A DNA stretch of 64,000 nucleotides from Lasiosphaeria ovina. Its lineage: Eukaryota > Ascomycota > Sordariomycetes > Sordariales > Lasiosphaeriaceae. The notes beneath the pieces are model-generated. The model made no database searches. It was not told where the DNA came from and saw only the letters and a program-made list of their open reading frames with translations. Positions 21,675-33,422 of this stretch are shown here, in pieces. Each line of letters opens with the position of its first letter. Positions within the stretch are counted from its first letter, which is position 1. The stretch covers positions 3,658,001 to 3,722,000 of the forward strand of contig JAULSN010000001.1 in NCBI GenBank assembly GCA_033439765.1, read 5' to 3'. A program made the position numbers and the translations under genes.

Positions 21675-24613
21675 TTTGTAAGTTTGAGCATTCCGGGAAA
21701 TGGGTTTGCGACGTGATTCTCTTTTATTTTACGGCGAGGGCCCTTTGACGGAAAATTGGATCCAAAAAAACTTTTCATTTTACGACGAAATTTACAAAAA
21801 AGGGATGTACTTCCTAGGCCCCACTTCTCCCCGGCCTTTTTTTTGCCCTTCCATTGCGAACCCAAGGCCGCCGGGTGGATGAATTGAGGACGACATGTAC
21901 GTAGTTACGTATTCGTATATAAATATGGCGAAAACGGTGACCAGCCGAGGCTGGCCAGGTTTAAGATGGTCTACCTATCTTGTGTGCCTTCGACAGTGAA
22001 GAGCGAAGCGGATGAGAGTCTGTGGATATTTGATAGCATAAGAAAAGGAATCTTTGCATATGTAGAACTGGTGAAGTTGAAAGACCCTAATTCCTTAGGG
22101 CTCGCCCTATAGGTTTTCCGCCGATGGGGTTAAAAGCTATTGGAATCCCTATTTGATAATCCTAGTGGCCTATCTCTTCTCCAAAACACCCAAGGCTTTT
22201 CCTGGCCGGTTTATTTGCTGGGCTATAACATTTATTATGCCCAAGTACCACGGCAACAAACATTCAGGGACCTACCATAGCCAACACCAGCTCCCCTTCC
22301 CCCCCTCCCCGACTAAAGATGATTGTTATTACTGAACGCTCTGCAGTCCAGTCCGGTCCAGTCTCTCACACACACGCTAACAAGCAAGCATGGAAGTAAG
22401 CCATTTTCAGTACGTAGTGGGAAGAAAAAAAAGTCCCGAGAGGAGGGCTTGTAGGAAACGGGAAACATGTCGTCGCTATTGGACCACGGAACTTGCATTT
22501 TGTGGGAACGCCGATACGCCACCGACGACGCAGCTGAATGGAAAGCGGCCTGCCGGAGCCTATCCTCGCTCTCGTCGTCTCTCTTCAACCCTGCCCCTCG
22601 TGTATATTTACGGAAAGCAGCAATCGAGGGCTTGGGATTGGGCTGTGATCGGCAGCCGAAGGGGTTTCGTGAAAAGGAAAAGGAGCTTGGTGACATGACA
22701 AGTCTGTCTGTCTGTCTGTCTCCCGCAGTTGCAGCCGCGCCCGCACGGATTATCAACTTTTATTTTCATTATCGATGGACTGATTATATGTTGTGCGGGG
22801 TTCCCGCCGGATCCTTTGGGTTGCCGTACTCCGTGTGATATGCGCCGTGTGGTGTCAAAGCCACCGGCGGTGAGGCTTCTTAGGTATCAATCCTCAGACT
22901 TTGTGGCTTCTCCCCGTGTCTCGGACTGTCCCCGAGTGTCCTCAAGACACGTAAAGACACTCGCAGTTTCTTGCGGAGAGATTCCGCGATCCCCAACCGA
23001 CCCCCCACTTAGACCAAGGTTGTTTGTACTGTATACGAACCGGCAGGTTTCCTTCTGAGCGCCTTCGCGGCATGATTTGAGATATGTCGCGCGCTGCCAA
23101 CCCCCTGAAGTGTTGCAGCCTAGGTATCTATGTACATATGTACACCGCAACTGCGTACCTACCGTAGCATCTGGAGAAAAGCTTGCAATCAAGCATGGAG
23201 TGAGGGAGGAATGGTGGGTGGGTGGGAGGCCAGAGAGAGATAAGGTGAGACATTTGCCAAGCGGGAGGACGCATTGCCAGTCGGGACGCGCCGACGGTCG
23301 GTGCGCGCTGTCAAATCTGGCGTGTGTGGGCTATATGAACGAATGGTGTGTGCAGACTGGACTTGCAGATGGATGACAGATTCGCAAAGCACACGGCTAG
23401 CAGTAAGTAACCCCCCGAGCTTATGTGCATACGGATCAGCCCAAGCCGCCGGCTCGGTCGAGGATGGGAATGGCCTCTGCGGCAGTTCTCTTGAGTTATA
23501 GCTTATGTACTGTATGTATGTACGTGTACTGTACATACAGCACGGGGTGTGGCGGTGTCCACGACAATGGATTTGGAAAACCGGAATGGAAAATTTGCGG
23601 AGTACGAACAGAGTAATAATACTTAATTAGCATGCAATGCTCCGTCGTGCTCGTCTGTTATTAATTTACGCCCTGTCCCGGTAACCGTGAACTTGGGAAT
23701 TCGGGAAGGTGCTTTTTCCTGGGGCTTATCAGATAGTTCGTTAAGGTGCTCGCACTCTGACGGGGAGGTGGACACCGGGCAGGAGCTGCCCTGTCGTGGA
23801 GTCGTGGGGGGAAGTGGGCTCATTGGAGGTGGACAGCCTACCTACCGCTCCCCCGGAACTTGGCTGACAGGGCTGGCTGAACTTCAAGCAGGCGAGCAGC
23901 TGTGGCGGCGTGGCCCGCCTTGAGGGCCCGTTGCACTTGTAGCTGGAGGCAAGCTAAATTGCAACCGGCGACCGACGGAGAAATTAAGCGCGTCTGATGG
24001 ATATCAGGAGCGTTGGGATGGTCCAATGCAGCGTGGTAGCGCAGCATTGTGGGAGCTGATCTGCTGTGGGAATCTGAGAGAAAGTCTGGTGAGCGGAGCC
24101 TGGGGTCAACGTCAACGTCTGCCCGGACGAGACTAGCTAGGGGCTCTCAGGTGGAGGATGGAAGGTAAGACCCACAACCCCCGACAAACGCAACGCCAGT
24201 CTGGACTGTCGGGCTGCGCCGCCGGGGCCATGAACAGAATGGCCATCAGTCCCAATGCACCATGCCATGGGCCATCACCACACCCACGCACGTCCTGTGC
24301 GAGTGCAGTCAGTTGCGTGTGGTGTGGTAGCGAGCAATCAGGCGTGCACTGTTGGGCCCTATCATCCCGGCAAAGTGGTGCAGCGTGTGCAGGTAGGCAG
24401 GCACCTGGGAGGGCACTCATTCGCTGGCATCTCGACCATTCTTGGCACCAGTGATAAGCAACTCCAGCCTCATTTGGCGAGGACTTCAACCCCCGGTCCC
24501 GTGTGTTGCTTGTTTCTTTTCCTCTTTTTCCTTCGTGCTTGATTTTTCTTTCTTCTTGTCCTGTTTTCCCAAGCAATCGAAACAATCCGGCCTGCTGCAA
24601 GCCAAGCATTGGA

Positions 24614-24615
<2 letters not shown>

Positions 24616-24686
<71 letters not shown>
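24616..24686. repeat. (GA)n microsatellite, about 35 units
   Basis: A nearly uninterrupted GA dinucleotide tract; the complementary CT tract produces a Ser-Leu repeat in antisense frames that is not a gene. Confidence 0.97.
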
Positions 24687-24693
<7 letters not shown>

Positions 24694-24971
24694 CGAGGCC
24701 AGCAACCAAGGCTGCTTCTCTCAGATCCTTTGATATACTAACATCCCCTCGCGCCAAGAAAGGGGACCAATGGGACAATGCGCCGCTTCTGAAGACCAAT
24801 ATGGGACCATGCCTCCTCGGAGCGACTGACAACTGACGACCGACGACCAAGCGACCAAACTGTCCTCGATTGACGTACTTGTACTTGCAACAACACGGCT
24901 TTCCTCAGTTGCCCCGGGCAGCATCTCCAGCGGCTCCCCGAGGTTTGCTGCGAGTGTGTGAAGGGCCGGTG

Positions 24972-25034
24972 GCGGTGACAGTGACAGTGACGGTGACGGT
25001 GACAGTGACGGTGACGGTGACGGTGACGGTGACG
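24972..25034. repeat. Tandem GTGACG/GTGACA hexamer repeat
   Basis: About ten copies of a six-base unit, varying only between GTGACG and GTGACA, ending about 90 bases before the permease ATG. It probably lies in the 5' untranslated region or core promoter of that gene. Confidence 0.93.
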
Positions 25035-25122
25035 GCTGCTCATCGCAGCACCGACCTGACTTTGGCAGAAGCCGTGCTTCTAGAAACAGCCGGGCAAAGG
25101 CCGACGCCACGCTACGCCAACT

Positions 25123-27348
25123 ATGGCGCCCTTTCGCGACGTCGAGATGAGCACGCTGGGGCTCAAGGAGGAGTCTCTGGCCCAGGGAAGCTCGTGGAGC
25201 ATGCGGGAGCCCAGCTACGCTGGCCCGCGGCGAACACCAATGGTGCAGCGCTGGTTCGATTCGTTCCGCCGCGACCCCAACGCCCGTATCACGCCCATCC
25301 CCGTCATCACCAGCTTCGACGACCGGGACCGGCACGACGAGGACGGCATGTCGGGCCCAACCGACCTGGCCCTGCACGATCCCCGGAGCCGCCACTATTT
25401 CGACATGCATGCCGCCAACCTCAGCACCGCCAACACCCTGTTGGCCCGCGAGCTCAAGGGGAGGCATCTGCAGATGATTGCCATCGGCGGTTCCATTGGT
25501 ACGTGCCCTTTATTTTCTAGGCTCTGCCTTTGCTGTTCTGATGCGGCATCTCTATCGTCGCCTTGTGCTGAGAGCTGCGCATCTCTGGTGGCGAACCCAC
25601 TTGGTCGCGCTTCGTATCATTTGGCAGATCTGCCTCTCATGAGCCGCTTGCTCTGACTTGAAGCTAACGCAACCCACCCCGTCCAGGTACTGGCTTGTTC
25701 GTAGCGTCGGGCAAATCCCTGAATTACGGGGGACCGGCGTCCCTCCTCATTGCGTATGGCTTCATTGGCATCATGCTGTACTGCACTGTCCAAGCCTTGG
25801 GCGAGCTCGCCGTGACCTTCCCCATCGCCGGTTCTTTCTCGGCATACTCAACGAGGTTTCTTGACCCAGCATGGGGCTTCGCAATGGGCTGGAAGTGAGT
25901 GCCCCTCCCGTCCGCGCCCCTGTGCCTGCCGACGACGTCAAACACGTGTGGAGCAAGCCAGGTACTAACCAAGTCCAGCTATGCCTTGCAGTGGATGATA
26001 GTTCTGCCCCTGGAAATCGTCGCTGCCTCCATAACCGTTGGCTACTGGAACAGCCAGATCAACAGGGCCGTGTTTGTCAGCATCTTCCTCTTCACAATCG
26101 TCATTATCAACCTGTTTGGCGTAAAGGGATATGGCGAGGCCGAATTCGTTTTTGCCATTGTCAAGATCACGGCTGTGATCGGATTCATGTAAGTTGCCAC
26201 CCGCGCCGTGCCACATGCCACTTCCTTTGTCTTCGCCGCTCACGAATCCCGGTTGCAGCCTCCTCGGTGTCGTGATAAACATTGGCGGTTTCCCCAACGA
26301 CGGCTACATTGGCGGGAAATACTGGCATAACCCCGGCGCCTTTCACAACGGGTTCAAGGGCCTGTGCTCCGTTCTTGTGACGGCTGCTTTCGCCTTCGCC
26401 GGTACTGAGCTCGTCGGTCTGGCCGCCGCCGAAACGGTAAACCCGCGCAAATCGCTCCCTACCGCCATCAAGCAGGTGTTTTGGCGCATAACCCTCTTCT
26501 ATATTGTGGCTTTAACTCTGGTCGGCCTACTCGTACCGTACAACCACCCAAAGCTTCTGGGAGCCAAGAGCATGGCCGATGCCTCGGCCTCGCCATTCGT
26601 CATCGCCATTGAGAGTGCCGGCATCGACGTGCTGCCGGGGGTGATGAACAGCGTTATCCTGGTGGCCGTCATATCAGTCGGCAATAGCGCCGTGTTTGGT
26701 AGCTCGCGAACGCTGGCCGCGCTGGCGGACCAGCGCCAGGCCCCCAGGATTCTCGGTTATGTCGACCGCCGGGGTAGACCTCTCGTGGCCATAGTAATTG
26801 CCTCGCTCGTCGGCCTCCTCGGCTACCTGGGCGACCTCGACCAGCAGTCTGACGTGCTAAACTGGCTGCTGGCCGTATCGGGCTTATCGTCCATCTTCAC
26901 CTGGGGATCCATCTGCATGGCGCACATCCGCTTCCGCCGCGCCTGGGCCGCCAAGCACCACTCGCTCGACGAGCTGGCGTTCCGCTCGCAGGCCGGGCTC
27001 GCCGGCTCCTGGGTCGGCCTCTCCTTCAACGTGCTGGTGCTCATCGCCCAGTTCTGGACGGCCGCCTGGCCCATCGCCCCGCCCGCAGCCCTCACGGGCG
27101 GCTCAGAATACCAGATGGCCGTCCCCTCTGCCGTGCAAAACTTCTTCCTGCAGTACCTCGCCGTCCCCATCGTCGCGACCTTCTACTTTAGCTACAAGCT
27201 GTGGTTCCGCACCAGCATCATCCGCACCAAGGACATCGACATCGACACGGGCCGTCGCGACTTCAACCTGCCTATCCTGATTGCCCACGAGAACGACGAG
27301 CAAAAGTCTTGGCCGCTGTGGAAGAAGATCTACAGGTTTCTCTGCTGA
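25123..27348 (+). CDS. Amino acid permease, YAT family (Gap1-like)
   Basis: Plasma-membrane proton-coupled amino acid importer by family. Exons 25123-25498, 25687-25894, 25979-26188 and 26259-27348 give 627 aa. A long soluble N-terminus (about 120 residues) ends with LKGRHLQMIAIGGSIG/TGLF, the start of membrane segment 1; intron 1 (188 nt) splits the conserved glycine codon. Other hallmarks: PIAGSFSAYSTRFLDPAWGF, AMGW/NYALQWMIVLPLEIVA, AFAFAGTELVGLAAAE and FGSSRTLAALADQRQAP. About twelve hydrophobic segments are visible. Intron 2 has a TACTAAC branch site. Substrate range cannot be deduced. Confidence 0.95.
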
Positions 27349-28821
27349 AAAAGCCGACGGGCCACCTCAATCTTGTTTCCGCTTATTTTCCTTTTTGAAG
27401 TTTCGTATATTTCTCAACTTCTGCGCGGTCGAGATCCCATAAAAATATCCTGTGCGCATGGCATTGGCATTGGCGCTTTGCTCCTTCCATATTGTTTGCG
27501 CTATAATGAAGCTAGACGGCGGAGTTGGTGGAGGCAATTTCCGCGCAAATATACCAGATCAAGAGGCGTCTCCCCTCTTGGATCATTTTGTCGTTTTTGG
27601 TCTTTCGGCGGGGTTCTCCCTTTGGATACCTCAGGTAGCGTGGAGTTTGGACAGAGAGAGGCTTTTTCCCCCCTTTTTTTGTTGTTTCTTTTTCGGACGT
27701 GGGACTTACAAAAAAAAGATATCCATTCCCCCTGCCTCCACAGATCGAGTGAGTGGGCGGTACATGGTTCAGGGATAGGTAATTGGCGAACGGCGAACGA
27801 TGAACGGTGTTGTTGGGAGTGGGTGGGTGGCGGGGAGGAGGCGAGACTGACTGGAATGGACTTTTTCAATTCGGTTTAAATGAAAAACGAGCTCCCAGGA
27901 CAACAATGGATGGAGTGTGGCCGCCGTGTACCGTATCTTAGGCACATAGATTTATTGCCACGCACGTACCGTACTTGTCTTCCCAGGCAGAGGCTGGAAC
28001 GCTGGTGTCACATCATGGTCTGGGTTGGCGACTGGGTGGTCCAGATTAGGGTAAAGGCTGTTGTCTTTTTTTAAACCTATATATAGTTCATCCCCCACGG
28101 CTTTGCGTTTAGTTTCCAGTGATACCTTTATACCTGCTATATATATATACCTTCCTATATTCTCCCTGATATGGTATGCCTGCGTTCCGCGAGAGATTTA
28201 AAACACATCAACACCCTCCGAGTAAAACAAGAATCTGACCATGACGGTTTCTTCCCGTAGACTTGGTCAGGAACGTGTAATAATTGCACAGCTTCTACGT
28301 TCTATCCATATATAACCTAGTTTGTTCTTGATTGGAAAAGACCAATTGTTTTTGTATTCATCTGTTGCTCCCCCAACTAACCAGCTACGCAACTATCAGC
28401 CAAGAAATACGAGACTGCGATAACAAAACAAGCCCGAGGAAGAAGTCCCTCGCTTTTCAGCCAATAATCAGGAACAGGTGAGACGCCCTTAAAAAGAGAA
28501 GAAAACAGCGACAGGTGGTGAACCAAGGGATATAAATGTAAGCCATGGTAATCCAACACACAAGAACAACTGTCAACAAGGAAAAGATGGGATATGTTAC
28601 GCATTGCCGTGAATTTTCTTTTCTTTCTCTTCTCCTCCTCATCAGTCATGAGTGGCATGCGTCAAGACATGATAATCATCAATAAGTAGTGTTGGTGGTA
28701 GTAGTAGTAAGATAAACAAGCGAGACATAAACGGTATCATGCCCTTCTTTTACCTCACGGGGCGGTTGCGTCTGTACTTGGCATTCTGCACCTCAACATG
28801 ACCCGCTGCTGAGACATTGCG
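27349..28821. other. Intergenic, convergent permease (+) and NTF2-like gene (-)
   Basis: AT-rich 3' flanks with short TA runs near 28140; no gene supported. Confidence 0.5.
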
Positions 28822-30591
28822 CTAAAAGTCCCATAGGGTACTGGTGGTTGGCTTGTGCTGTTGCTGCTTTCCGGGAACATTTCGCGGGCCGAGTCCCTCA
28901 TCTTCTTCGTCACCCACAGCCCAGTAGCGCCCGTTGCCTTTCTTGCCACCCATGCCGTCTCCGGCAATGGAAATGCCGCGGTCGTCGCCAGTCCTTCTGA
29001 CATTGGTGGGGTTGTTGTTCTCCTTTTGCGAGGCGGGGGAAACGTCGTAGTTTGACCAGTTGCTCTCCATCATGCGCACCGCCTTCTTGCGATCATCGCC
29101 GATCTTGGGCCCGTCCTCAGCCTTGTCGTCGCCACCGGTGGGTGACTCGTCCGTCATGTTGAAATGTGGGTCAAAGTCCTTGTGGCGGCCTCCTAGGTTG
29201 GTGATGTTACCAAGAGGAGGGGGGCCTGGCGTTGGCACACTGCCGTCCTCAATGGTCAGTTTGTTTCCCTCGTACAGGCCAAGGCCAGCGTTGCGGCCGG
29301 CACCACGGGGGCGACCGATGAGGCGTGGCTCAGTCGCTTCTCCGTCATCGATAAGCTCGAAGTGAGCCTCGGCGTCCCGGCGTCCCTGAACCTGGGTAGC
29401 CTTCCTCTCTGGAGATTCCTCAACCACGTCGCTTTCGGGGCCCCAATGACGGACGTTTCGGCCCTGGTGCATTGTGCGAGTATTGGTGGGCTTCTGTGGT
29501 GTCACGAAATCGTCAAAGGACCAGTTCTTGGTGTCCTTGGTCTTGGGAAGCTCAGCAAAGTCGACGCCAGTCTTGGGCGCATCTTGCGGATCGGAGCCGT
29601 CGGCAAAGTCGAAATGCTGGTACTTCCTGGGATTCGGACGAATAAGACGGTCGGGCGATGGCTGCTCCTCTTGGGGTTTCTCGACAGGCGCTTCTTCATC
29701 GGCATGGAAGAGACGCGCAGACTGGTAATTCTTCCCGGCCCCAATCTTGGGTGCAATCGCCTTGCTAGGCGAGTCGGAGCGCTGGCGGCCTCTGCTAGGT
29801 GACTCGGGCTCGTTGTTGGGCCCAGTACCCATAACGTCTGCAAACGAACGTTGATGAGGCCGAGTGCCGGCGTAGGGGGAAACCACAGTCGGCAGGTCGT
29901 TATCGTCGTCACGCGGCCCAAGGCCCAACGTTGTATGGGGATCGCGGAGGATGTGGGCGGAGTTACCACGAGAGCGGGTAATGGGTTCCTGTGGAGCGGG
30001 CGCGGACGCTTGCGCGGGTGCGGCCACGGCATTGACGCCGTTGGTCTTGATACATCTCGTGATGAGGCTGATTTGCTCTGTGCTATCACGAATGGGCCAA
30101 TTACGCCCTGTCTTGCCAATAATATCAAGCTGCTTGAGAAGCGACGCTTGGTCCCAGCTCTGACGGATCTGGGAAATGTTGCCCTGGCCGTCAAACGTCA
30201 CAATGTGCGTCTGTCGTGCAATAGGCGCGTCAGCATGGGCGACATAATATTGCGTGCGCCAATAAAGGGGTATAAGACTTACAACAATGAGATAGACGGT
30301 GCGATCTGCGACGAAGTTGTCGTCGAGGCCGGGCAGGTAGGCACCGCCCCCAGAGACAAACTCCAGGGTGGTGTCGACCTCAACGGCAACAGCATGCGTG
30401 TCCTCAATGGCAAAGAGGACATTCTCCTTCTTCTTCTTGATCTGTTTTTGCGAGCTGGATACGTGCTTGATGATTTCGGTCGCTCCCGAAAAGCTCGCCG
30501 TGGTGGTGATGTAGTGGAGCGACGCGTTTGACGCCAGCGCCGACGAGCTTGGCGCGGCGAGGAACCGCTTGTATGCAGCCTGCAACGACAT
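28822..30591 (-). CDS. NTF2-like-domain protein with disordered repeat tail
   Basis: Exons 30283-30591 and 28822-30210 give 565 aa. Residues 1 to about 160 look like an NTF2/SnoaL-type cone fold: AAYKRFLAAPSSSALASNAS, LHYITTTASFSG, FVSGGGAYLPGLDDNFVADR, THIVTFDGQGNISQIRQSWD. The remainder is charged and disordered, with several related short motifs containing His-Phe followed by acidic residues (QHFDFADGSD, AHFELIDDGE, PHFNMTDESP) and a WSFDDFVTP segment. The intron (30211-30282, 72 nt) is in frame and stop-free, but has a perfect GTAAGT donor and splicing restores the strand TVYLIV/THIVTFDGQ. No catalytic residues are evident. NTF2 fold plus disordered tail recalls RNA- or ribosome-associated proteins such as G3BP, but no RRM is present and I assign no function. 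Confidence 0.82.
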   Translation of the reverse strand: MSLQAAYKRFLAAPSSSALASNASLHYITTTASFSGATEIIKHVSSSQKQIKKKKENVLFAIEDTHAVAVEVDTTLEFVSGGGAYLPGLDDNFVADRTVYLIVVSLIPLYWRTQYYVAHADAPIARQTHIVTFDGQGNISQIRQSWDQASLLKQLDIIGKTGRNWPIRDSTEQISLITRCIKTNGVNAVAAPAQASAPAPQEPITRSRGNSAHILRDPHTTLGLGPRDDDNDLPTVVSPYAGTRPHQRSFADVMGTGPNNEPESPSRGRQRSDSPSKAIAPKIGAGKNYQSARLFHADEEAPVEKPQEEQPSPDRLIRPNPRKYQHFDFADGSDPQDAPKTGVDFAELPKTKDTKNWSFDDFVTPQKPTNTRTMHQGRNVRHWGPESDVVEESPERKATQVQGRRDAEAHFELIDDGEATEPRLIGRPRGAGRNAGLGLYEGNKLTIEDGSVPTPGPPPLGNITNLGGRHKDFDPHFNMTDESPTGGDDKAEDGPKIGDDRKKAVRMMESNWSNYDVSPASQKENNNPTNVRRTGDDRGISIAGDGMGGKKGNGRYWAVGDEEDEGLGPRNVPGKQQQHKPTTSTLWDF

Positions 30592-32978
30592 GTCGTGGGA
30601 CGACAGTATAGTAGGCGGCGATGGTTCGCTGCAATTACTTTAGACTTCCGAAAGAGGAAACAAGAAGCAATGCGATGGAGATATTCGGTGGGACAATTGT
30701 AAAAATCCTTTTCCTTTCCAAAAAGTCGATGTGGCAAACAGAGTCGGAAAGACGAAGAGAGAGAAGAAACAAAAACAAGGAAAATAGAGCAAACCCGAAC
30801 ACGGGAAGAAGGCTAAGGGAAGGGAAGGAAGACTGAAGCGTGTTCTATGAAGGGGGGTTCTGTGGATCTGGATGCGGGCATGCACGGGGTAGGGGCAGAC
30901 GCAAGTCCCTTTTCGGCTTGGCAGGGAAGGTGTTGGTGTGTTTATCTGCATCGTCCAGGTAGCAGGTACATTGTGCATTCCTTCCCACCACATGCACATT
31001 ATGCATAACGTACTGCGGGTTTCCCATTTGTACATCGTATTTTTTGTTTACGGCGGACCGCCAGCCAAGAGCCCGGCGCCCTTTGCGTGCGCCGAACACG
31101 ATCCCGCGCAGACGGATGGCACAGAAAAAGGACGTGGACGCGTTGCTGGCGCGACCTGGTCAAACGGCGGCGTCCAAAACGGCCAAGTGCCGAGGCAAAA
31201 AAATATCAAGGCTATATCCCTATGGCCTGAGCTCTCCAAACATTCGCGTCTTTGGCTCGCAATTCTTCGAATGCCATCCCAAGGAAGCCGACGGTACTCA
31301 TCACTACTTGCCTTGTCATTCGAGAGCTACGATCTTCCAATTCTTGGTCAAGATCGATCGACTTCGACTCGGAGACATCAGATCTTACTCGGTCTAGCTC
31401 GTCCCCGCCGTTGCACTCCACTAACATCAGGGCGCCACTGGTTCAAGATCGGCGATAATACATGGTCTATTATAGAGGGAACAGACAATATCCCGGAGAC
31501 TTGGCGGCAAGAAGGAAGAGCAATGCTGCTTCAGACTGCTCGACTCTCGGCAGTCTTCCAAAAGCCTCCCCTCTAGACCGTGATCGACGGATGGCAGGAA
31601 GCGGAGACGTGTGGTGTGGCTTTTTGGCTGCGCATCACCTGCAGTTGCATGGTAAAGTTGCATTGCGAGGGGTCCTCCACCCCACAAAGCCCCTCCTTGT
31701 CGGCAACCGTTTTGTTTCAGGGCAAACAGGCGTTCACGTTTCGAATGGGACGCTAAACCAGACTGTCCCCAATGCATCACACTAAGGCCCACATCGGTTA
31801 GCGGCACCCTGTCCTCGGAATTTGGCTTTGCGCCCACGACGCCCTCGCCTTCGCCTTTACAAGCAAGTTCGACAACTGAAAGGAGTCTCGCCGATATCGT
31901 ATCCATATATTGCTCTTTCCATTAAGCCACCGCACAGCCGAGCGTTTGACATGCTACGAGTACTCAATGTTCAAGACTACAGGTAGGTTCCTAGGTAGTT
32001 GTGTCTTGATTTTGGTGGCTCGCGGTACCCTCGTCCGCATAGCAATGGCAAGTAAGGCACACAGGTGCCTGCCTCATGATCAAAGGCCATGGTGTTGATG
32101 GGGGGTCGCCTATTTCCAGGTTCATTCTCACGTTAGCCGACCCCGCCACCTTCCCGCCTTCCCCGGGTCAAGCAGCGAGGCCCAGTGTCGTATGTCTGCC
32201 ACAGGGTATCCATAAGGTGCTGTAAGGCAGCCTTACAGCGCTTGTATATGGTATGTGCTGGGTAGAGCCTCGGCCAGGGCGTCGGAGATTGATGTCATGG
32301 CCGACAGTTGATCTTTATGCTTGCCCTCAGCTGGAGCGGTGAGAGTAACAGGCAGGCCAATGACTGTGCGCCCCGGCAGTCTGGCAACCAGTCTCTCTAC
32401 CCATTTCCAGCGGGTTTCAGGTCAGACCACAGCCTGCTGCACCATGTACATACGCCGAATTACATTCGAGAGCCCTACCTCTCGTAATCTCACTCTCACG
32501 TCATTGCCCACATTCAAGGCATCCATTCAGAAGATGGGCTTGGTCTGATGAACTGGGACTTCCTTTATTTGCTTCTTTTTCCTCGAGCTTATTTTAAGTG
32601 CTCCGTTCCTCTCTCTCAGCTCCCGTTGTGTTAGCCTTCTGTCCCTTTCTCGCACAAAGGCATAACACATATATCCCTACCTATGTATATGAGAAAATAT
32701 ACCTATCAGACTTTTGCTCCCTCGGCTCTGTCGGCATATGCCAAGGCCTTCCCCAGGGAAAGCAACTGACGACCTGCCCTGGTCGAGGCAAGCCCGGGAT
32801 CACCAGCGTCGACAGCCCTCCTCCAACTCTCCAACATCCCTTTCCACGACCATGACCGTCTGTCCCCGTTGACTCCAGCGCCCGCACTCCATCAACAACT
32901 CCTACGCCTCGAAACACCCGTCTTCCCCCTATCTTCACTCGCCATCCGTCCACCAGCTCGGCACCGAGAGAGCACGCC
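30592..32978. other. Intergenic region without recognised genes
   Basis: About 2.4 kb between two divergent genes. Several 100-160-codon open frames exist on both strands, but none shows family motifs or splice-consistent continuation. Confidence 0.45.
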
Positions 32979-33422
32979 ATGCGCGTCGACCTGGCCCACG
33001 GGCCGCCAGCCAAGCCCCAGATCCACTCGTGCAAGAACCACCACACATACAACGGCGTTGCCCAGCTGCCCGTGGCCACCTCGGTACGGCGGTCGCCCGC
33101 CGGCCTGCGCCAGCTCTCGGCCCCTGACAGCTACGGCGGCGAGGAGCACGCAGCGGCCGTCGTCGTCTACGACGTAGTACTGTACTACGCGGGCAACCGC
33201 GCCTGCACCATCTACCGGACGCTAGACGACTTTGCCGTGCTAGCGCTCGGGCGTGGGCGCGGCGCGGTGCCGCTTCCCAGCTCCGGCTCTGGCTCTGGTT
33301 CGAGGCTGGCCGCCGCACGCGACCTGGACCAGCTTCTGCGCGACGCGCTGGCGAAGCGCTCGCGAGACTGCGGCGTCGAGTATTTCCTGCGGCGGAGAAT
33401 CGGCGACTGCGGAGGCCGGTGA
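32979..33422 (+). CDS. Small uncharacterised intronless protein, 147 aa
   Basis: An ATG-initiated, GC-rich frame preceded by a pyrimidine-rich leader, which suggests a true fungal gene. The product reads SYGGEEHAAAVVVYDVVLYY followed by ACTIYRTLDDFAVLALGRGR, then a Gly/Ser spacer (SSGSGSGS) and DLDQLLRDALAKRSRDCGVE. The strand-strand-(Tyr-Arg-Thr-x-x-Asp-Phe) pattern faintly resembles the start of a PX phosphoinositide-binding domain, but the rest of such a domain is missing. A PX-like fold is only a suggestion. No signal peptide or membrane segment. Confidence 0.5.
   Translation: MRVDLAHGPPAKPQIHSCKNHHTYNGVAQLPVATSVRRSPAGLRQLSAPDSYGGEEHAAAVVVYDVVLYYAGNRACTIYRTLDDFAVLALGRGRGAVPLPSSGSGSGSRLAAARDLDQLLRDALAKRSRDCGVEYFLRRRIGDCGGR

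Larger units (their letters stand above)
21675..25122. other. Long gene-poor interval
   Basis: About 3.4 kb without a supported gene. It holds a perfect 9-bp inverted repeat at 23510-23540, a long (GA)n at 24616-24686, a GTGACG-type tandem repeat at 24972-25034, and TAC/GTA-rich words. The right end must contain the permease promoter. Confidence 0.5.

Noticed and set aside
24616..24686. Candidate CRISPR-like or structured repeat
   Set aside because: Simple GA microsatellite without spacers; CRISPR arrays are not expected in a fungal nuclear genome.
24721..25467. 248-codon minus-strand frame containing Ser-Pro repeats
   Set aside because: Generated by the GTGACG repeat read in reverse and by the antisense of the permease first exon.
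31427..31906. 159-codon minus-strand frame in the 30.6-33 kb spacer
   Set aside because: No recognisable domain and no supporting structure around it.
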